Shown piece by piece: positions 24,641 to 40,700 of a DNA stretch of 64,000 nucleotides (position 1 is the stretch's first letter; every line of letters begins with the position of its first letter). A model generated the notes under the pieces. That model was not told the DNA's origin. It saw nothing but the letters and a program-made list of their open reading frames with translations, and searched no databases. The stretch is taken from assembly GCF_964204645.1 (NCBI RefSeq), contig NC_134032.1, positions 13,448,275-13,512,274 on the forward strand, written 5' to 3'. A program made the translations under genes and the position numbers. The stretch comes from Tubulanus polymorphus. Lineage: Eukaryota > Nemertea > Palaeonemertea > Tubulaniformes > Tubulanidae.

Positions 24641-25396
24641 CGACCACTCTAATAAATTGGTTCTATTGTCCTTATAAAAATGAATATATATGCAAAAATA
24701 CCGTCATCCACTGTACACCACCCGAAAAAAGTCTGGATGATGTCTGAAATTCATCTCCGTAGTGTTGTCATAGAATATGACATTTCTGCGCCGTTGACGT
24801 TTGGAAAAAGTCGTTACACTTCAACATAAGCACATCCAGTAGCAAAGTGTATTAAAAAAATCACGCATGACGTAAATGAATTCACCAAATAGATAGAACT
24901 GGTGTTCAGCAATAGCACAAGTATTTCCATTTCTGCTAAAAGAGTTCATAGAATACAAATAATATGCTTGTATGTAGTCGTGGAGTAATAATCAAGTAAT
25001 ATCGAATTTGAATTGCATTAAATTCGACCTTCGAAAAGATGAAATTCCGGCAGCGATGATGTAGAAAGATTCCTCTATTTAAGTGACGTCACTTCTATTT
25101 GTGGCTCACGTCTCTACTGGTGGAATATATACGGTTTTACAAGAAGTTTAATGCAGAAGCGTGTGTTGCGAATAATGGCAATCCAGAATTTTGAACGCGG
25201 GCATTGGCTACTACTAAGCGCAACAGGCAATAACCGCAGGCGCTGATTGGTACGGAATGTTTTACAACCACGAATACTCATGAACAATATTTTGTGAATC
25301 TAGAAGCATCAACAATAATATCGTTGAAATAAAGACACCTGTTGCTTGAATGTCTAATTCCAGTTTATGTATTCTGCTAGCGTATTATAGACAGCT

Positions 25397-25512
25397 AAGT
25401 GCTGCCCCTATATACATCATTAGCGGTGAAAACGGGAACTAACCAAACTCCGCAATATTCCTTCTGTGGCAATCAAGTTCTCACGGCAACAATATCTTTG
25501 GGGGCAGCACTT
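25397..25512. mobile_element. Small inverted-repeat element (AAGTGCTGCCCC ends)
   Basis: AAGTGCTGCCCC at the left and GGGGGCAGCACTT at the right bound a 116-bp non-coding segment. Only one copy was seen here. Confidence 0.45.
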
Positions 25513-25884
25513 GACGGGAGGTTCGCGCAGGTAGAAATTCCTACTGTGGCATCCTCGGTTACCAGGGGTCCGGTATTGCGTGCACCACCAGTTCGGGGAA
25601 ACGGCTTTTGCTAAGTTAGTTCGAATCCCGATGAATATATCGTTAGGACTGCCTTATTCGATTAAAAACAAAGGACTTTGAAGGGACGACAGTGAGTAAT
25701 CATTTGGATAAGCCACAATAATGCCGACCTTATGAAATTTTCGTGTACACGTACGAGTCTCCAGGTCTACTAAAACACGCCAGAAATACGCATACATATG
25801 TATTTTACACCAAAACTAAAACCAAACGACTAGCCTCTCAACAGAAATAACACAAGAACCAGTTATGAATTTACACATTTTTTT

Positions 25885-25890
25885 TTTATT
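25885..25890 (-). promoter_or_regulatory. RPL11 polyadenylation signal AATAAA
   Basis: AATAAA on the minus strand, about 27 nt after the RPL11 stop codon. It implies a very short 3' UTR, as is common for ribosomal protein genes. Confidence 0.7.
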
Positions 25891-25916
25891 TTCCGATATC
25901 TTGTATAAGACTATAT

Positions 25917-29708
<3,792 letters not shown>

Positions 29709-29719
29709 ATTGAAAACCC

Positions 29720-29732
29720 GGAAAAGGAAGAG
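29720..29732 (-). promoter_or_regulatory. TOP-like pyrimidine tract at RPL11 5' end
   Basis: The minus strand reads CTCTTCCTTTTCC about 12 nt before the ATG. Ribosomal protein mRNAs in animals start with C plus a pyrimidine run (5' TOP), so transcription probably starts at or near this C. The exact start is inferred. Confidence 0.6.
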
Positions 29733-30245
29733 TGCGGCCGGGGATTGTGGGAAAGGGGAAACGCTAACTCGCGGATTTGGATTATTTTCAGCTTGACGAT
29801 ATCGCGTTCGAACCCCGAATTTACGTATTTCAGCAAATGTTAACTCAACATTATTCTCAGACTCGAATTTATTCTCAAACCTAACGTTTTTTTGGTTTTC
29901 AAAAGCAAATTTTTGATTGAAGCTCGAACTGAACAAACTCACAACAGTTTCGAAGTCCCTAGTTGAATTATCTCGACAAACGAATGTGATACAGAAGAAC
30001 TATGTAAAATAATGATAAAATCATCAATTATTTTTCTCAATTAGTATTTATTTTATTGTGACGATAGTCTCTCTTTTACAAACTGTTACAAAAGATTATT
30101 TAATCATTAAACGTGAATTATTTCGATGAAGTATCATCTGCAGTTCTGGACGGAGTCAGAGATTCCAGTTAATTGAAAAGTAAGTCGATCAGTCAATTGG
30201 TCGACAGGTCGATCCATCAGTCAGTCAACAGGTGGATACGTCAGT
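29733..30245. promoter_or_regulatory. RPL11 promoter region / IFT46 3' UTR
   Basis: IFT46 ends at 30246 and is transcribed in the same direction, so this 0.5-kb gap must hold both its 3' end (AATAAA-type signals on the minus strand near 30047-30056) and the RPL11 promoter. No TATA box is placed with confidence. Confidence 0.5.
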
Positions 30246-33200
30246 CTATAGAATCAGTTGATTAGTGCTGTCCTCTGGTGGTGATCGTTGTTTTAACATG
30301 TTGTCCAACTGATTCTCGTCAGCGAGTTGTTTAAAATGCTGCAAACAAAACCATAAACCAAATTTACGGGAAAACATCTCGACAAATTGATTTCAAGATC
30401 TATGCAGATGTGGTATCAATCCGCTGCCTGAAGGGGCAGGGGAACAGGCAAAAGTCTGTCCGATGAAGGTGGGTGGTTCCAGGTGGAGGTCATAGTTCCA
30501 GGCTGAAGGATGTTTGTGGTGGTTAGTTAACAAATCGTTGGTGGTAAGCTTTTATAATCAGATTGGCTTATACCAGTGGTTTGTGAAAATAATCAATTGT
30601 CATGAAACTAAACCACAGACAGGTTACTGACTAGGTTTATGGCAGAAGGTATGGTCCCAGACTCCAGATGATCTGCTGAAGGTGGTTCAAGGCCGAGAGA
30701 CTGATCAGAATCCCACATAACTGGATGGGCTGTTTGTGAAAATATCGCTTAATTTCCAAACTATTTCCGGAATATAGTTCTAACCAACTGAAATTCGGTT
30801 TCACTTAGTTCGACTATAGTCGACTAACTCAGATAATCGAAGCTGGCCCAGGCTGAGGGAAAGGTTCCAAGCAGAGTGGTTCCAAGCCGGAGCATGGTTC
30901 CACGCTGCAAATCGAATAGGAGAAAGCTACAAACCTGAGAATTCTTGAATTCTGAATACAATGTAAATAGAACGTGCAGAGACTGAATGTTGGATTTATA
31001 AATCGGAATATCCAAAATACCTGCAACAAAAAACACCATAGAAAATAGGTTAATTCTCATGTTAGGGAAGGGACACTGGGGGGAGGTGGCGTGAGAGACT
31101 ACAGTACTTACCACAAATCAGTTCAACGTATGTATTCAGATCACAATCTAGATCAGCAGTAGGTAAACTAACTTCTTTTAGTAGTTCTTCAAACTCGGCC
31201 GGCCACTCCTGCATCAGCGAGTCTATATCGGGCATATTCCTGTGAAATATAGAGAACACAGCTTCAGTGAGGGGAGAACGAAATCACTCGTACAGTAAAC
31301 CTCACCTTATTTGCGACACGACCAACTCGGACTTTTGTTTTTTTTTTTCATTAACTAGGACGAAATCGAAATCATTTTTCTGACTTCCTAATGTATTTTC
31401 CTATCCTTAACTCGGACTTTGCTTACCTTGGAAGTCCCCTAACTCGGACCAATTTTGCCGGTCCCAGTTAGTGAGTATTTTCCTAGTTAGGCAAGGCTTA
31501 CCAGGGTCCGATCTAAGCACTTGTCCAATTGCCCGGGACAAGTATATTCTCATCAGGGCCAGTAGGTTATCATTATCACTTGTCTGCCGGGCTAGTGCAA
31601 TTTTATGTCACAAAGCTTTTTTCCCACTCGATACAACGGATGATAGTGCCACCAATTGGACTGCCCGTGAAGGGCAAGTAGCTTTGGAGGGCAAGCAAAA
31701 TTTCAGATATGCTTGCCCCCCGGGTAAGTGGCTTTCATTCCTTAGATCGGACCCTGCTTACTGTATAACGTACAAAGGGCATAGTCTAGAGCGCGGGTGA
31801 ACTTACTTGGTATAATGTACATTAGGGGGAGGTTTTGAGCGATGTATTTCGCTGATGCTTTCGATCCAGTTTTCAATCGCTTTCGGAGTTTTTTCTGCAT
31901 TTTCGACACTTTTAACTACCTGCATTAATACAATCGGTCAGTGAAGATGAGGACAGTAATGACAGTGAGGATGAGAGTTGATGAGGATTTGATCCGAGAT
32001 ACTCACGACCGCTGAAGTATTCGTTTGTCTAGAAATAGATCGTAGTTTTAAATCTAAAACTGTTGGATCGGATTGTTTCGCGCACGGCTCGTCAAGAACT
32101 GTTAATCCTATAGTATCAGGTTTACTATCCGGTCGAGGCACCTGTAATTACAATAATCGATATATCAGTGATAAGTACAATGATAGAATCGATTAATTAG
32201 TGTTATATCAACGATATAAAGGACTGATAAGTGATATATCAATGATATAACATACTCAAGTGATATATCAATGATATAACAGATTAATTGATAAGTGATA
32301 CATCAATGATATAAAGGATTGATAAGTGATATGACAGATTCACTGAAATGTGAGTGATATATCAATGATATAACATACTCAAGTGATACCAGATTCATTG
32401 ATAAGTGATTTTTATCAATGATATTACAGATTGATAAGTGATATATCAATGATATAACAGATTGATAAGTGATATATCAATGATATAACAGATTCATTGA
32501 TAAGTGATTATCAAAATGATATAACAAATTGATAAATCACTTATCAATGGTTCACCAAGAATCTTAGTGTCTGATGTACACTAGGATCGTAGAGCGACGG
32601 AGATCACTAGTGGAGACAACCACTGCCAGTGCTGGGTGAAATCAATTGATGATATGACAGATTGATAAGTGATATGATACATCAATGCGAGACGATATTC
32701 ACCTTGATAAAAGCATCGATATCTCCGACTGCCGGAATAAAATCAGGTATAAACGGTTTGAGTTTGTGTTCCAATTCAATAGCTTGAGGTGTATACCTAC
32801 AATATATAAACCCGCACACATAGACAGCTTAATCATTGAGCGTCGGAGTGAAGGACGACCGGTGATATGTTAACTACTTACCTCGTAATATATTGAAATA
32901 ATTCTTTAATTTCGGACGAAACTGGAAGATTTTCGTAATCAGCCGGGTCATAAGCGCTATAAGAAACACAACAATACGGAACGTTATTTTTTTAAATTGC
33001 TTAAATTTTAACGGATTTCGTGATAATATGAGAACCACGCGTGACGAATCAGGGAGTTCGTGACCAGAGACTCATGATGATATCTTTCTAATATTTACCC
33101 TTCTAAAGCGACGCCGTGTTCATCCTCGTCATCGTCATCATCATCGTCCTCCTCGCCGCTACTCTCCTCTTCAGTTCCGTCATCATCTTCGTCAGTGAAT

Positions 33201-35894
33201 TGCGATGCCGATTGTTGTTTGTGTTGGCCGCCGGGACGACCGGCTGATTTTTGACGAGGTTCCGGTCCCGGTTGGTGTTGTTGTAATCCGGATTCGATTA
33301 TATCATCGTCATCCGATTGTTCGCTCATCTTCGATTGAGGAGGTGTATCACCGGTGGCGCCCCCTCGTGACCGACCTGCCGCTCCTGCTGCTGGTACTCG
33401 AGGTGTCGGTGTATAAGTACTGGCGACCTCTTCGGCGTCTCCCACCTCTAGTGACTCGTCGTACGGTTGATTTTGATGGATTCGAGCCTGAAAAATATCA
33501 ACAAAACAATCAACAACTATTTTGCTGTGAGCCATTTAGCCTACTATCTACCCTATTGATACTCTCCTGTGAGCTGTCTACCTCCTTATGACAGTCTACC
33601 TCCCTATGAGCTGTCTACCCTGTCTAGTGTAACTCCTTGTGTGCTGCTTGCTACTGTCTACCTTTCTGTGAGCTGTCTACCTCCCTATGAGCTGTCTACC
33701 CTGTCTAGCATACCTACCAGTTGAGCTGTCTTCCCCTCTGTGAGCTGTTTACATTCCCGGAGATGTCTTTCCAAGTGTTTGCTGCAGACAGTGTATACAG
33801 CAGTGTCCACTATCCCATGTTGTCTATTCTAGTGCGAGCTATCTATCCACTACCTTACTGTCTACCCTCCGGTGAGCTGTCTATCCACTACCTTACTGTC
33901 TACCCTCCGGTGAGCTGTCTATTCTGCTAATCGACTGTGCGTTATACTTGCCCAGCTGTCTGCACGATTGGTAAGTTTTTTATGTCCAGTAACGCTAGCA
34001 GTTTCAATACTACAAACGGACATTCTACGAACCATCATCAATTCACGGCGCTACAAATCAACCAATCAAATCATAGCAATCAAACAAATCAACCAATCAA
34101 ATCAGAGGAGACAATCGAATTCAGTCCGGTAAGAATATTCTGTCGTCTTCGTTAAACACAAAAAATTTCAAATTTTCAAATCGCTATTTATCGGTACAAC
34201 TAGCATAGGTGACAGTGATGGTACCTTCTAATATTAGCTAGTGGGGTCTGTGATCCTGAGTGGGTACCCTCTAAATGCTATGTTTCTGCAATCCTGGGTG
34301 TCTATACCCTTTAACAACTAGGGTCTGTGATCCCGAGTACGTAATCGCTAGCCAGGCATCTAGGTCGTGTCTGCGATCCTTGGTCAGTACCCTCTAACTG
34401 CTAAGGTCTATTATCCCGAGTGGACACTCTCTAATTTCTAGGTGTCTGTTATCCTCAGTGAGCACCCTATAACAGCTAGGGTCTGTAGTGATCCTGGGTC
34501 AGTACCCTCTAACTGCTAAGGTCTGTTACCCTGAGTGGGCACTCTCTAATTGCTAGGTGTCTGTTATCCTCAGTGAGCACCCTATAACAGCTAGGGTCTG
34601 TAGTGATCCTGGGTCAGTACCCTCTAACTGCTAGGGTCTGTTATCATGAGTGGGCACTCTCTAATTGCTAGGTGTCTGTTATCCTCAGTGAGCACCCTAT
34701 AACAGCAAGGGTCTGTAATGATCCTGGGTCAGTACCCTCTAACTGCTAAGGTCTATTATCCTGAGTGGGCACTCTCTAATTGCTAGGTGTCTGTTATCCT
34801 CAGTGAGGACCCTATAACAGCTAGGGTCTGTAGTGATCCTTGGTCAGTACCCTCTAACTGCTAGGGTCTGTTATCCTGAGTGGGCACTCTCTAATTGCTA
34901 GGTGTCTGTTATCCTCAGTGAGCACCCTATAACAGCTAGGGTCTGTAGTGATCCTGGGTCAGTACCCTCTAACTGCTAGGGTCTGTTATCCTGAGTGGGC
35001 ACTCTCTAATTGCTAGGTGTCTGTTATCCTCAGTGAGCACCCTATAACAGCTAGGGTCTGTAGTGATCCTGGGTCAGTACCCTCTAACTGCTAGGGTCTG
35101 TTATCCTGGATACCCTTGGGACGGTCTACTGGAAGTGTTTTCACATTCTCAACTACTCTACTACAGGTGAAATCGATCGTTTTTTAGTTCCATCTTACGT
35201 CTACAGGTGGCGCAGCAGCTGCTTGTTTATTTCTCGTGTATAAATTCTCGAACTCTTCGATGATCGGAAGCGGCCCTCGCGCAGCGATATTCAACTGGAA
35301 TTCCGTCTCGTTCACTTCCCAGTCGCTGTCATCGGCGGCTTCCTCCTCCATCTGAGCGATCCATTCACTTGGTAATCCTTCCTCATCTCTTTCATCATCA
35401 TCATCATCATCACCAGCGATTCCTGCATCGGCCTCGGATGAAGCAGCAGCAGTAGCAGCAGCAGCTGATGATGATGATGACGAGGAACGGTTTCTAGGAA
35501 ACCGTTCCCGTGTCTGTTGTTGTCGTTGCATGGACCCGACCTAAAAATTCCATCTAATCTTTTTTCACAACAATGTCAATACAGACCTCGCTTGCCAGGG
35601 TTCAGTTGTCGCCGGCCGAGCTCACGCCAACACTAACTCACATCCATAGAAACTAGACTGCATCAACTCCCCCCCCCCCCCCCCGACTTGTCAGCCAGTT
35701 GACAGAGTCGAGACTCATCACTCAAGTCAGTCAATGTAGATTTAAAAAAAAGTTTAAACAATGATAAGGAGCTTAACCGGGTTACTACTGCAACAATTCT
35801 ATATACAAGGCCTAGCTTATCAGAAACAGTTTTACTCAAACGAAGCGGTTATTACGTTAGTTTGATCTTCTTCACTGTCAGAATTATTGTCCAT
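30246..35894 (-). CDS. IFT46: Intraflagellar transport protein 46
   Basis: IFT46 belongs to the IFT-B particle that carries cargo along cilia. Ten exons, minus strand: 35894-35856, 35540-35199, 33487-33099, 32956-32882, 32796-32703, 32141-32007, 31919-31807, 31239-31112, 31020-30935, 30338-30246. All are in phase and give 497 aa. Family blocks: YDPADYENLPVSSEIKELF then QYITRYTP, HKLKPFIPDFIPAVGDIDAF, RPDSKPDTIGLTVLDEP with KQSDPTVL, WIESISEIHRSKPP, MPDIDSLMQEW, LPTADLDCDL, DIPIYKSNIQSLHVLF, YSEFKNSQ. Vertebrate IFT46 is about 300 aa; the extra length is an acidic, Ser/Ala/Gln-rich N-terminus in exons 1-3. Exon 1 is only 13 codons (MDNNSDSEEDQTN); an internal ATG in exon 2 could start a shorter form. 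Confidence 0.95.
31291..31775. mobile_element. Degenerate MITE (TACAGTAAACCTC ends) interrupted by a second element
   Basis: TACAGTAAACCTCACCTTA at the left pairs with an AAGGCTTACTGTA-type right end once the inner element at 31502-31756 is removed. The same end type bounds the element at 57050-57378. It lies in an IFT46 intron. Confidence 0.5.
31502..31756. mobile_element. Nested MITE with CAGGGTCCGATCTAAG ends
   Basis: CAGGGTCCGATCTAAG at the left is matched inverted by CTTAGATCGGACCCTG at the right. It is 255 bp and flanked by a CTTAC direct repeat (31497-31501 and 31757-31761). The CAGGG start is hAT-like, but the 5-bp flanking repeat is shorter than the 8 bp usual for hAT. A solo end lies at 4158-4190. 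Confidence 0.75.
32205..32535. repeat. AT-rich tandem repeat (GATAAGTGATATATCAATGA)
   Basis: About ten degenerate units of roughly 30 bp built from GATAAGTGATATATCAATGATATAACA in an IFT46 intron. A last unit reappears at 32650-32690. Confidence 0.85.
33560..33925. repeat. Tandem repeat GAGCTGTCTACCTCCCTAT
   Basis: Roughly eight degenerate copies with GAGCTGTCTA as constant core and unit lengths of about 38-45 bp, in the IFT46 intron next to the exon at 33099-33487. Confidence 0.75.
34220..35105. repeat. 115-bp tandem repeat in IFT46 intron
   Basis: From 34461 to 35105 the AGCACCCTATAACAGC core recurs at exact 115-bp spacing (34461, 34576, 34691, 34806, 34921, 35036). More degenerate units extend left to about 34220. 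Each unit is built from sub-repeats of CTAGGGTCTGTTATCCTGAG. The array separates exons 35199-35540 and 33099-33487. Confidence 0.92.
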
Positions 35895-38378
35895 TTCATT
35901 CACAACTCGACGAAACTTCGGGAATGTTGTTTACATTCCAGAGTCGGACGATGACACCGTATTCGGATTCCGAGTCCGCCTAGCGGTCGGAGCCGTCCTC
36001 TCGGCACTAACTCGCAGTTCAGTTACTAAAATCTAAGATGTGATTTTTGTTTTAGATCTGCAGCCGGTTTCACAAAGCGCTATCGAGCCTTGTGTACCTT
36101 TTCATTACTTATCTTATCACTGTTTTCATTTACGCGAATTAACTGTTTCTCTCGAGCCGAGGGAGGGGTGAATTCTATTCAGACCTGAGTACGTTATGAT
36201 TAATTTTTACAATATATGAATTTGTTGTCTACCTTTTTGAAGTGTAAAAAACCGACTAGGCCCTCCTGAGTGCCGCAAACTACCTGGGCGGTCGGCTCAA
36301 AAAAATTTGTCTGATTCAATAAAATTTTTCAAATTACATGGTTACGGAGAGTATGCAAATATAAAAGATAAAATGGCAACAAATGACTGATTCACGCGTG
36401 ATTATAACGAGAATCGGCAGTGGCCTGGACCCCGGTGTCCATCCAACCAGGCATCCAACCATGTTATAGGCTAACTCATAGAGCCTTCGGTTAGTCTAAC
36501 CCGATACTGTGAACTTTTGGATCTTGATAATATTTAGAGACTTTATCCAAGTTCCACTGTAAACAACATCATTATAGATATCGTACAGACTTTTCAACAT
36601 TTCGGAACGAAATGGGTTGAATTTCATACATTGCATTACAAAGTTCTTCTGATTTATTACAGAGAAGAATTTCAAGAGGTGCATTTCTCTTCGTATTTCG
36701 ATTATTAGTGGGTGACTGCTGGTTCGTTATTTGATGCCGATTTTGGATTTTCGTGGTAAATTTGGATCTAGTATGATGATCTGCCTGACTCATTTTGCAA
36801 GACCGCAGCCATTCCAATTTTGAAGTTTTGTTGACTTTGAATCCAGTTTGCTAATGCCGACTGAGGTAAAAAAAAAGTACGATACTTAATAATGCCAGAA
36901 GGAAATATGCAGATGAGGCAAACATGAGAATTCATCAACATGAGAATTCATTAACATTGGACATGATGTTCTAATTTACACTAGAATTTACATATTAGAC
37001 AAATCAAATTTCTAAGTGAATCAGTAATTAATTTTACGTAAGAGTCAGCTGGCTATTGAAACATGAGAATATACATGTACGTTTGACATGATATTCTTAT
37101 CTACACAAGATGGCATTTAGATATAACATATTTCTAATTAAAAATAAATGATTAGCATTATTACCTAATATTTTTATCTCTTGTTACCACGTACCGTTAA
37201 TTTTGTTAAGCCCGTAAATTTTGTAACTCTCCTGAAGGACGCGTTTAATTCTTTAAAATGGTATTTTAGACTTTATTTGGTCCTACTAAGCTTGTGGCAA
37301 GTTTGCTAATGTAAGTAAATTTGGAGAGAAAGGAAAATACCACTGTGTTAGCGAGACGCGATGATGGATGCTGCTTCACAAAAACCAAACGCAAATGCCC
37401 GAGAAAATTAAAACTCTTTCAACGAATTTCAACCTATTCAGGGACGGATCAAGAGCGGGGGGTCCGAAGGTTACGAGACTCCGTAAAGCCTGGTCCGCGT
37501 GTCCTTTCTGTTTGCAGTTCCTCCCGCCAACCGCAACTTGTCCGGGAAGTAATTTCGCATTACATGTATTATAACTCTAATGTGAAAGTTACTTAGTGTT
37601 GTATCAGTGAAATATTAAACTTCATCATCCTCACTTGGAAAAAAAGTCCCCGGCTTACTTCTCAGTTCCAGGGTAAGGATTTTGCATGAATGTTTTTCAA
37701 ATCAGCTTTTATGCCTCCGAAACCCAACCTGCAGGCCCCAAAATTGTAATCAATTATAAGAATGTTCCGGCTTCACGCCTGCGGCGCTCGTAGGCCATGA
37801 TGCAGAAGCCCATAATATTGAGAGCCCTCATGCAATTTGGAACACCCTCGACATAGGACCCAGGGTCCAGTTCCATCAAAAATTGAAATCTTTAAAAGAC
37901 ACAACTTTATATTCACCCTCATCCTAGAAACCACTATAGTGGTTTCTAGAGTAAAATTCTCCGAGTAAAATATGTTTCTCTGAGTAAAATATGTTTGAGT
38001 CAATTCTACCTCGAAACACAAACGTATACGTGAATTGTTATTTCCATATACACAAGACTAAAACTTTTGTTTAGAATAATCCTATTGTTAGAACGAATAG
38101 ACCCCCTGGAGCCAGGTTCCACAGTTATGAATTTACTCGACTACGGTCAAATTTAACATCCACAGGGTTCAGTACTGTATACTATAAATTCGGTTTAACT
38201 GTTTAAGATATTCACATCCATAAAACACGACACAGCAAATGAAACAAATATAATTTGTATCAATTTGGTATCCTCGCGTCGTATTCAAAGGTATACAAAG
38301 AAATTTAATGAACTGGAAGCTTAGGCAGACAATGGATTAATAAAACTGGAGTCAGCCAGTCTATAGCAGCGAATAGAA
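35895..38378. other. Intergenic region between IFT46 and the GPCR
   Basis: It should contain the IFT46 promoter close to 35895-36100. Minus-strand frames at 36496-36817 and plus frames at 37321-37596 lack domains, splice support or repeats of known proteins and are not called. I see nothing else that can be named. Confidence 0.45.
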
Positions 38379-39392
38379 ATGTTTCCTGATACTCTTTTTC
38401 ATTACGGCTTCAACAAAACATGCAGACCGTACGCGAGGACATGGGCAGCATTGTACATCCACACCCTAGTCAGCGCGCCTATTGCGTTCGTTGCCGTCAT
38501 CTTTAACATATTCTGCTACTCGGTGCTGAGGAGATTGCCGTTCCAGCCAACTTACTTCTTGTTGAGATGGCTGACAGTTTTCGATGGGCTGTTTTCGTTC
38601 GCCAGTGTCGTAGAGCACAGCATCGGCGCTCTAGTCGGGTACCATCGATACGGAACGCTAGTGATTTACGTCTATCACAGTCATTTGCTGCCGCAATTCG
38701 ACGCGTATATTCCCAGCGTTAAACAGATACTTTATTTCATACGGAATTGGCTCACTGTTACCATCACGTTTGAGCGCATATTAAGCGTGTACTTTCCATT
38801 CAGATCGAAGGTATGGTTGGTGAAGAGGTTTTTGAGATCGGTAGTGATGGGTGTCGTGTTTGTCAATTTACTCGTTGCGATTCCGTTTTTTCTTCGGGAC
38901 ATACGACCAGCGACGTCGAGAACGTGCGCCTATTTCAAAGAGGATTTCTTTTCCTACAAGCAAATTCCACCGTCTGACGTGTTCCCGCTCGGGCAGTACC
39001 GCAGAGTGATATCGGTGTATTTCTGTACCCTGCTCCCGCTTACGCTGCTGGCGGTCGGAAACTCGGCCCTGTGTTACCACGTCGGTCAAACGCATCGAAA
39101 ACGTTTATCGATGATGGCCGCCGGTTCTGGTCAAAAGACGGACGCTAAAAACAACACCGCTCTTATTATGACGATTGCTATAATAACGGCGCATTTGTTG
39201 TGCGAATGTCCTTTCACGTTCTTTTTACTAAACTACGATTTTCGTTGGTTAGATGCATATTTCAACCGCGCTCTGCTGAAATTCGGCTCAGAAGTTGGCA
39301 CACGGATAGATTCGTTGATTAACGTTGTTTTATACATAATAATAAATTCTCGTTTTCGCCAGTGTGCCCTGAAAATGATCGGTATCAAATGA
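38379..39392 (+). CDS. Orphan rhodopsin-like (class A) G-protein-coupled receptor, intronless
   Basis: A single 337-aa open frame with seven hydrophobic segments: about 30-50, 60-85, 110-135, 155-175, 210-235, 265-285 and 305-325. TM3 ends in NWLTVTITFERILSVYFPF, where FER stands for the usual DRY. TM6 has LLCECPF for CWxP without the Trp, and TM7 has INVVLY for NPxxY without the Pro. N12 in NKT is a possible glycosylation site. The usual Cys at the top of TM3 is missing, so ECL2 C186 would need another partner, such as C15 in the N-terminus. The NWL...ER pattern recalls the large peptide-receptor-like families expanded in lophotrochozoans. The ligand is unknown. The start is the first ATG and there is no sign of splicing. 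Confidence 0.88.
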   Translation: MFPDTLFHYGFNKTCRPYARTWAALYIHTLVSAPIAFVAVIFNIFCYSVLRRLPFQPTYFLLRWLTVFDGLFSFASVVEHSIGALVGYHRYGTLVIYVYHSHLLPQFDAYIPSVKQILYFIRNWLTVTITFERILSVYFPFRSKVWLVKRFLRSVVMGVVFVNLLVAIPFFLRDIRPATSRTCAYFKEDFFSYKQIPPSDVFPLGQYRRVISVYFCTLLPLTLLAVGNSALCYHVGQTHRKRLSMMAAGSGQKTDAKNNTALIMTIAIITAHLLCECPFTFFLLNYDFRWLDAYFNRALLKFGSEVGTRIDSLINVVLYIIINSRFRQCALKMIGIK

Positions 39393-40700
39393 ATCCTAAC
39401 GTACAGTACATATATTCCATTCCAAAGTAGTGCTAGGTTCTCCTTGAAGATTTGTTGACGACGCCAGGGTTGAAAACCTCGGAAATTGACTAAATTCTTC
39501 AACTCTGTAGTCATCAAACGCGACCGAGAATCATGAAACTGGCTGCAGACTATAGTTAACTACATATTCATACATTTTGATATTTTGGAAAAGATATGTT
39601 GAACCCTGAAAAAATGATTGATATTGTGCTTGCGTTTGACGGTTGGAAATTTGGAAATGTATCCACGTTTTGTTGTTGTATAGACGATTTTGTTTGATAT
39701 CAAAACGCTTATGATGTCACAGTGAATGCGTGACCACCAGTGGTTTTGCTGCTGGGTTTTATTTCGCATTGCGAAATTGCCTTATACTCGATTTAGATTA
39801 GTTTGGGGTAATAGAAAGAGATTGCGTTTGGAAGTAATTGGGGTTGTACTCACAGTGGGCACTTGATGTCTACACACCGAAAATCATATATATATATATA
39901 TAAGATAGAATATTTAGGAGGGAATCAGACTGTCTCATTCTCACGATAGTGCCAACGTTTAGATATGGTACACTGCCGCTAAGTGGATGCCTTGACTTGT
40001 ATATTATCGGAGCCGCCCTTCCTCCTTATCACCGGTCTCCATGGTAATTGTGTACACAGGTATGGGTTCGAACCCGCCAGATTTAAAATTCTATTCCCTA
40101 AAAAGCTAGAAAACCCAAAGAAAACGAAAACATTTCTATATTCAATAAGGCAAATAATGTAACAATCTTGATCGGTGATGAACAACTTCTTAATCCTTTA
40201 AAGACCAGCAAAATAAAATCACTAAAACATGTCCAGATTATGGCAATGAAGCAGTGTTTATTGTCTGTTGTGAATACAGAGTCGGTATAAAAATTCTTCA
40301 CATAAACCATTGTAAAATTAAAAAACATTGGCAGGCGGGCATGAGGACAGTATACTGACTAACCTTGTAGCACATATCGGTTCTATAACAACTCAAAACA
40401 ATAAACTGTTCATTCTTTAATTGGATTAGAAGAATAATTATCAGCGATTACCGTAACAAATATCTATCAAAATCTCACTATCTACATCTTCATCGTTTTT
40501 AGAAGTTTTTATTTAAAGGCGATAAATCAAATATCACTTATTAAATATCCCTTTCAAATAACAGCCTTAAACAATGGATGGCAACATTGACACCGAGTCA
40601 AAATAACAATATAAATATATATAAGTACCGGTATTTTTGGCCTCGTGTTGAATAAATATACCAAGACTCATCGATGGCTCAATTCACCTGATGAAGCTAC

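Larger units (their letters stand above)
24157..25916. other. Intergenic region upstream of the sulfotransferase and downstream of RPL11
   Basis: It should include the sulfotransferase promoter near 24160-24350. It also holds a tRNA-derived SINE-like sequence (24518-24640), a small inverted-repeat element (25397-25512) and the RPL11 polyadenylation signal. No further gene is supported. Confidence 0.5.

Noticed and set aside
33205-33591. 128-codon plus-strand frame opposite an IFT46 exon
   Set aside because: It is the antisense of the verified IFT46 exon 33487-33099; no start context or homology of its own.
36496-36817. Two overlapping minus frames between IFT46 and the GPCR
   Set aside because: No domain, no in-phase splice sites joined to other exons, and composition of non-coding DNA.
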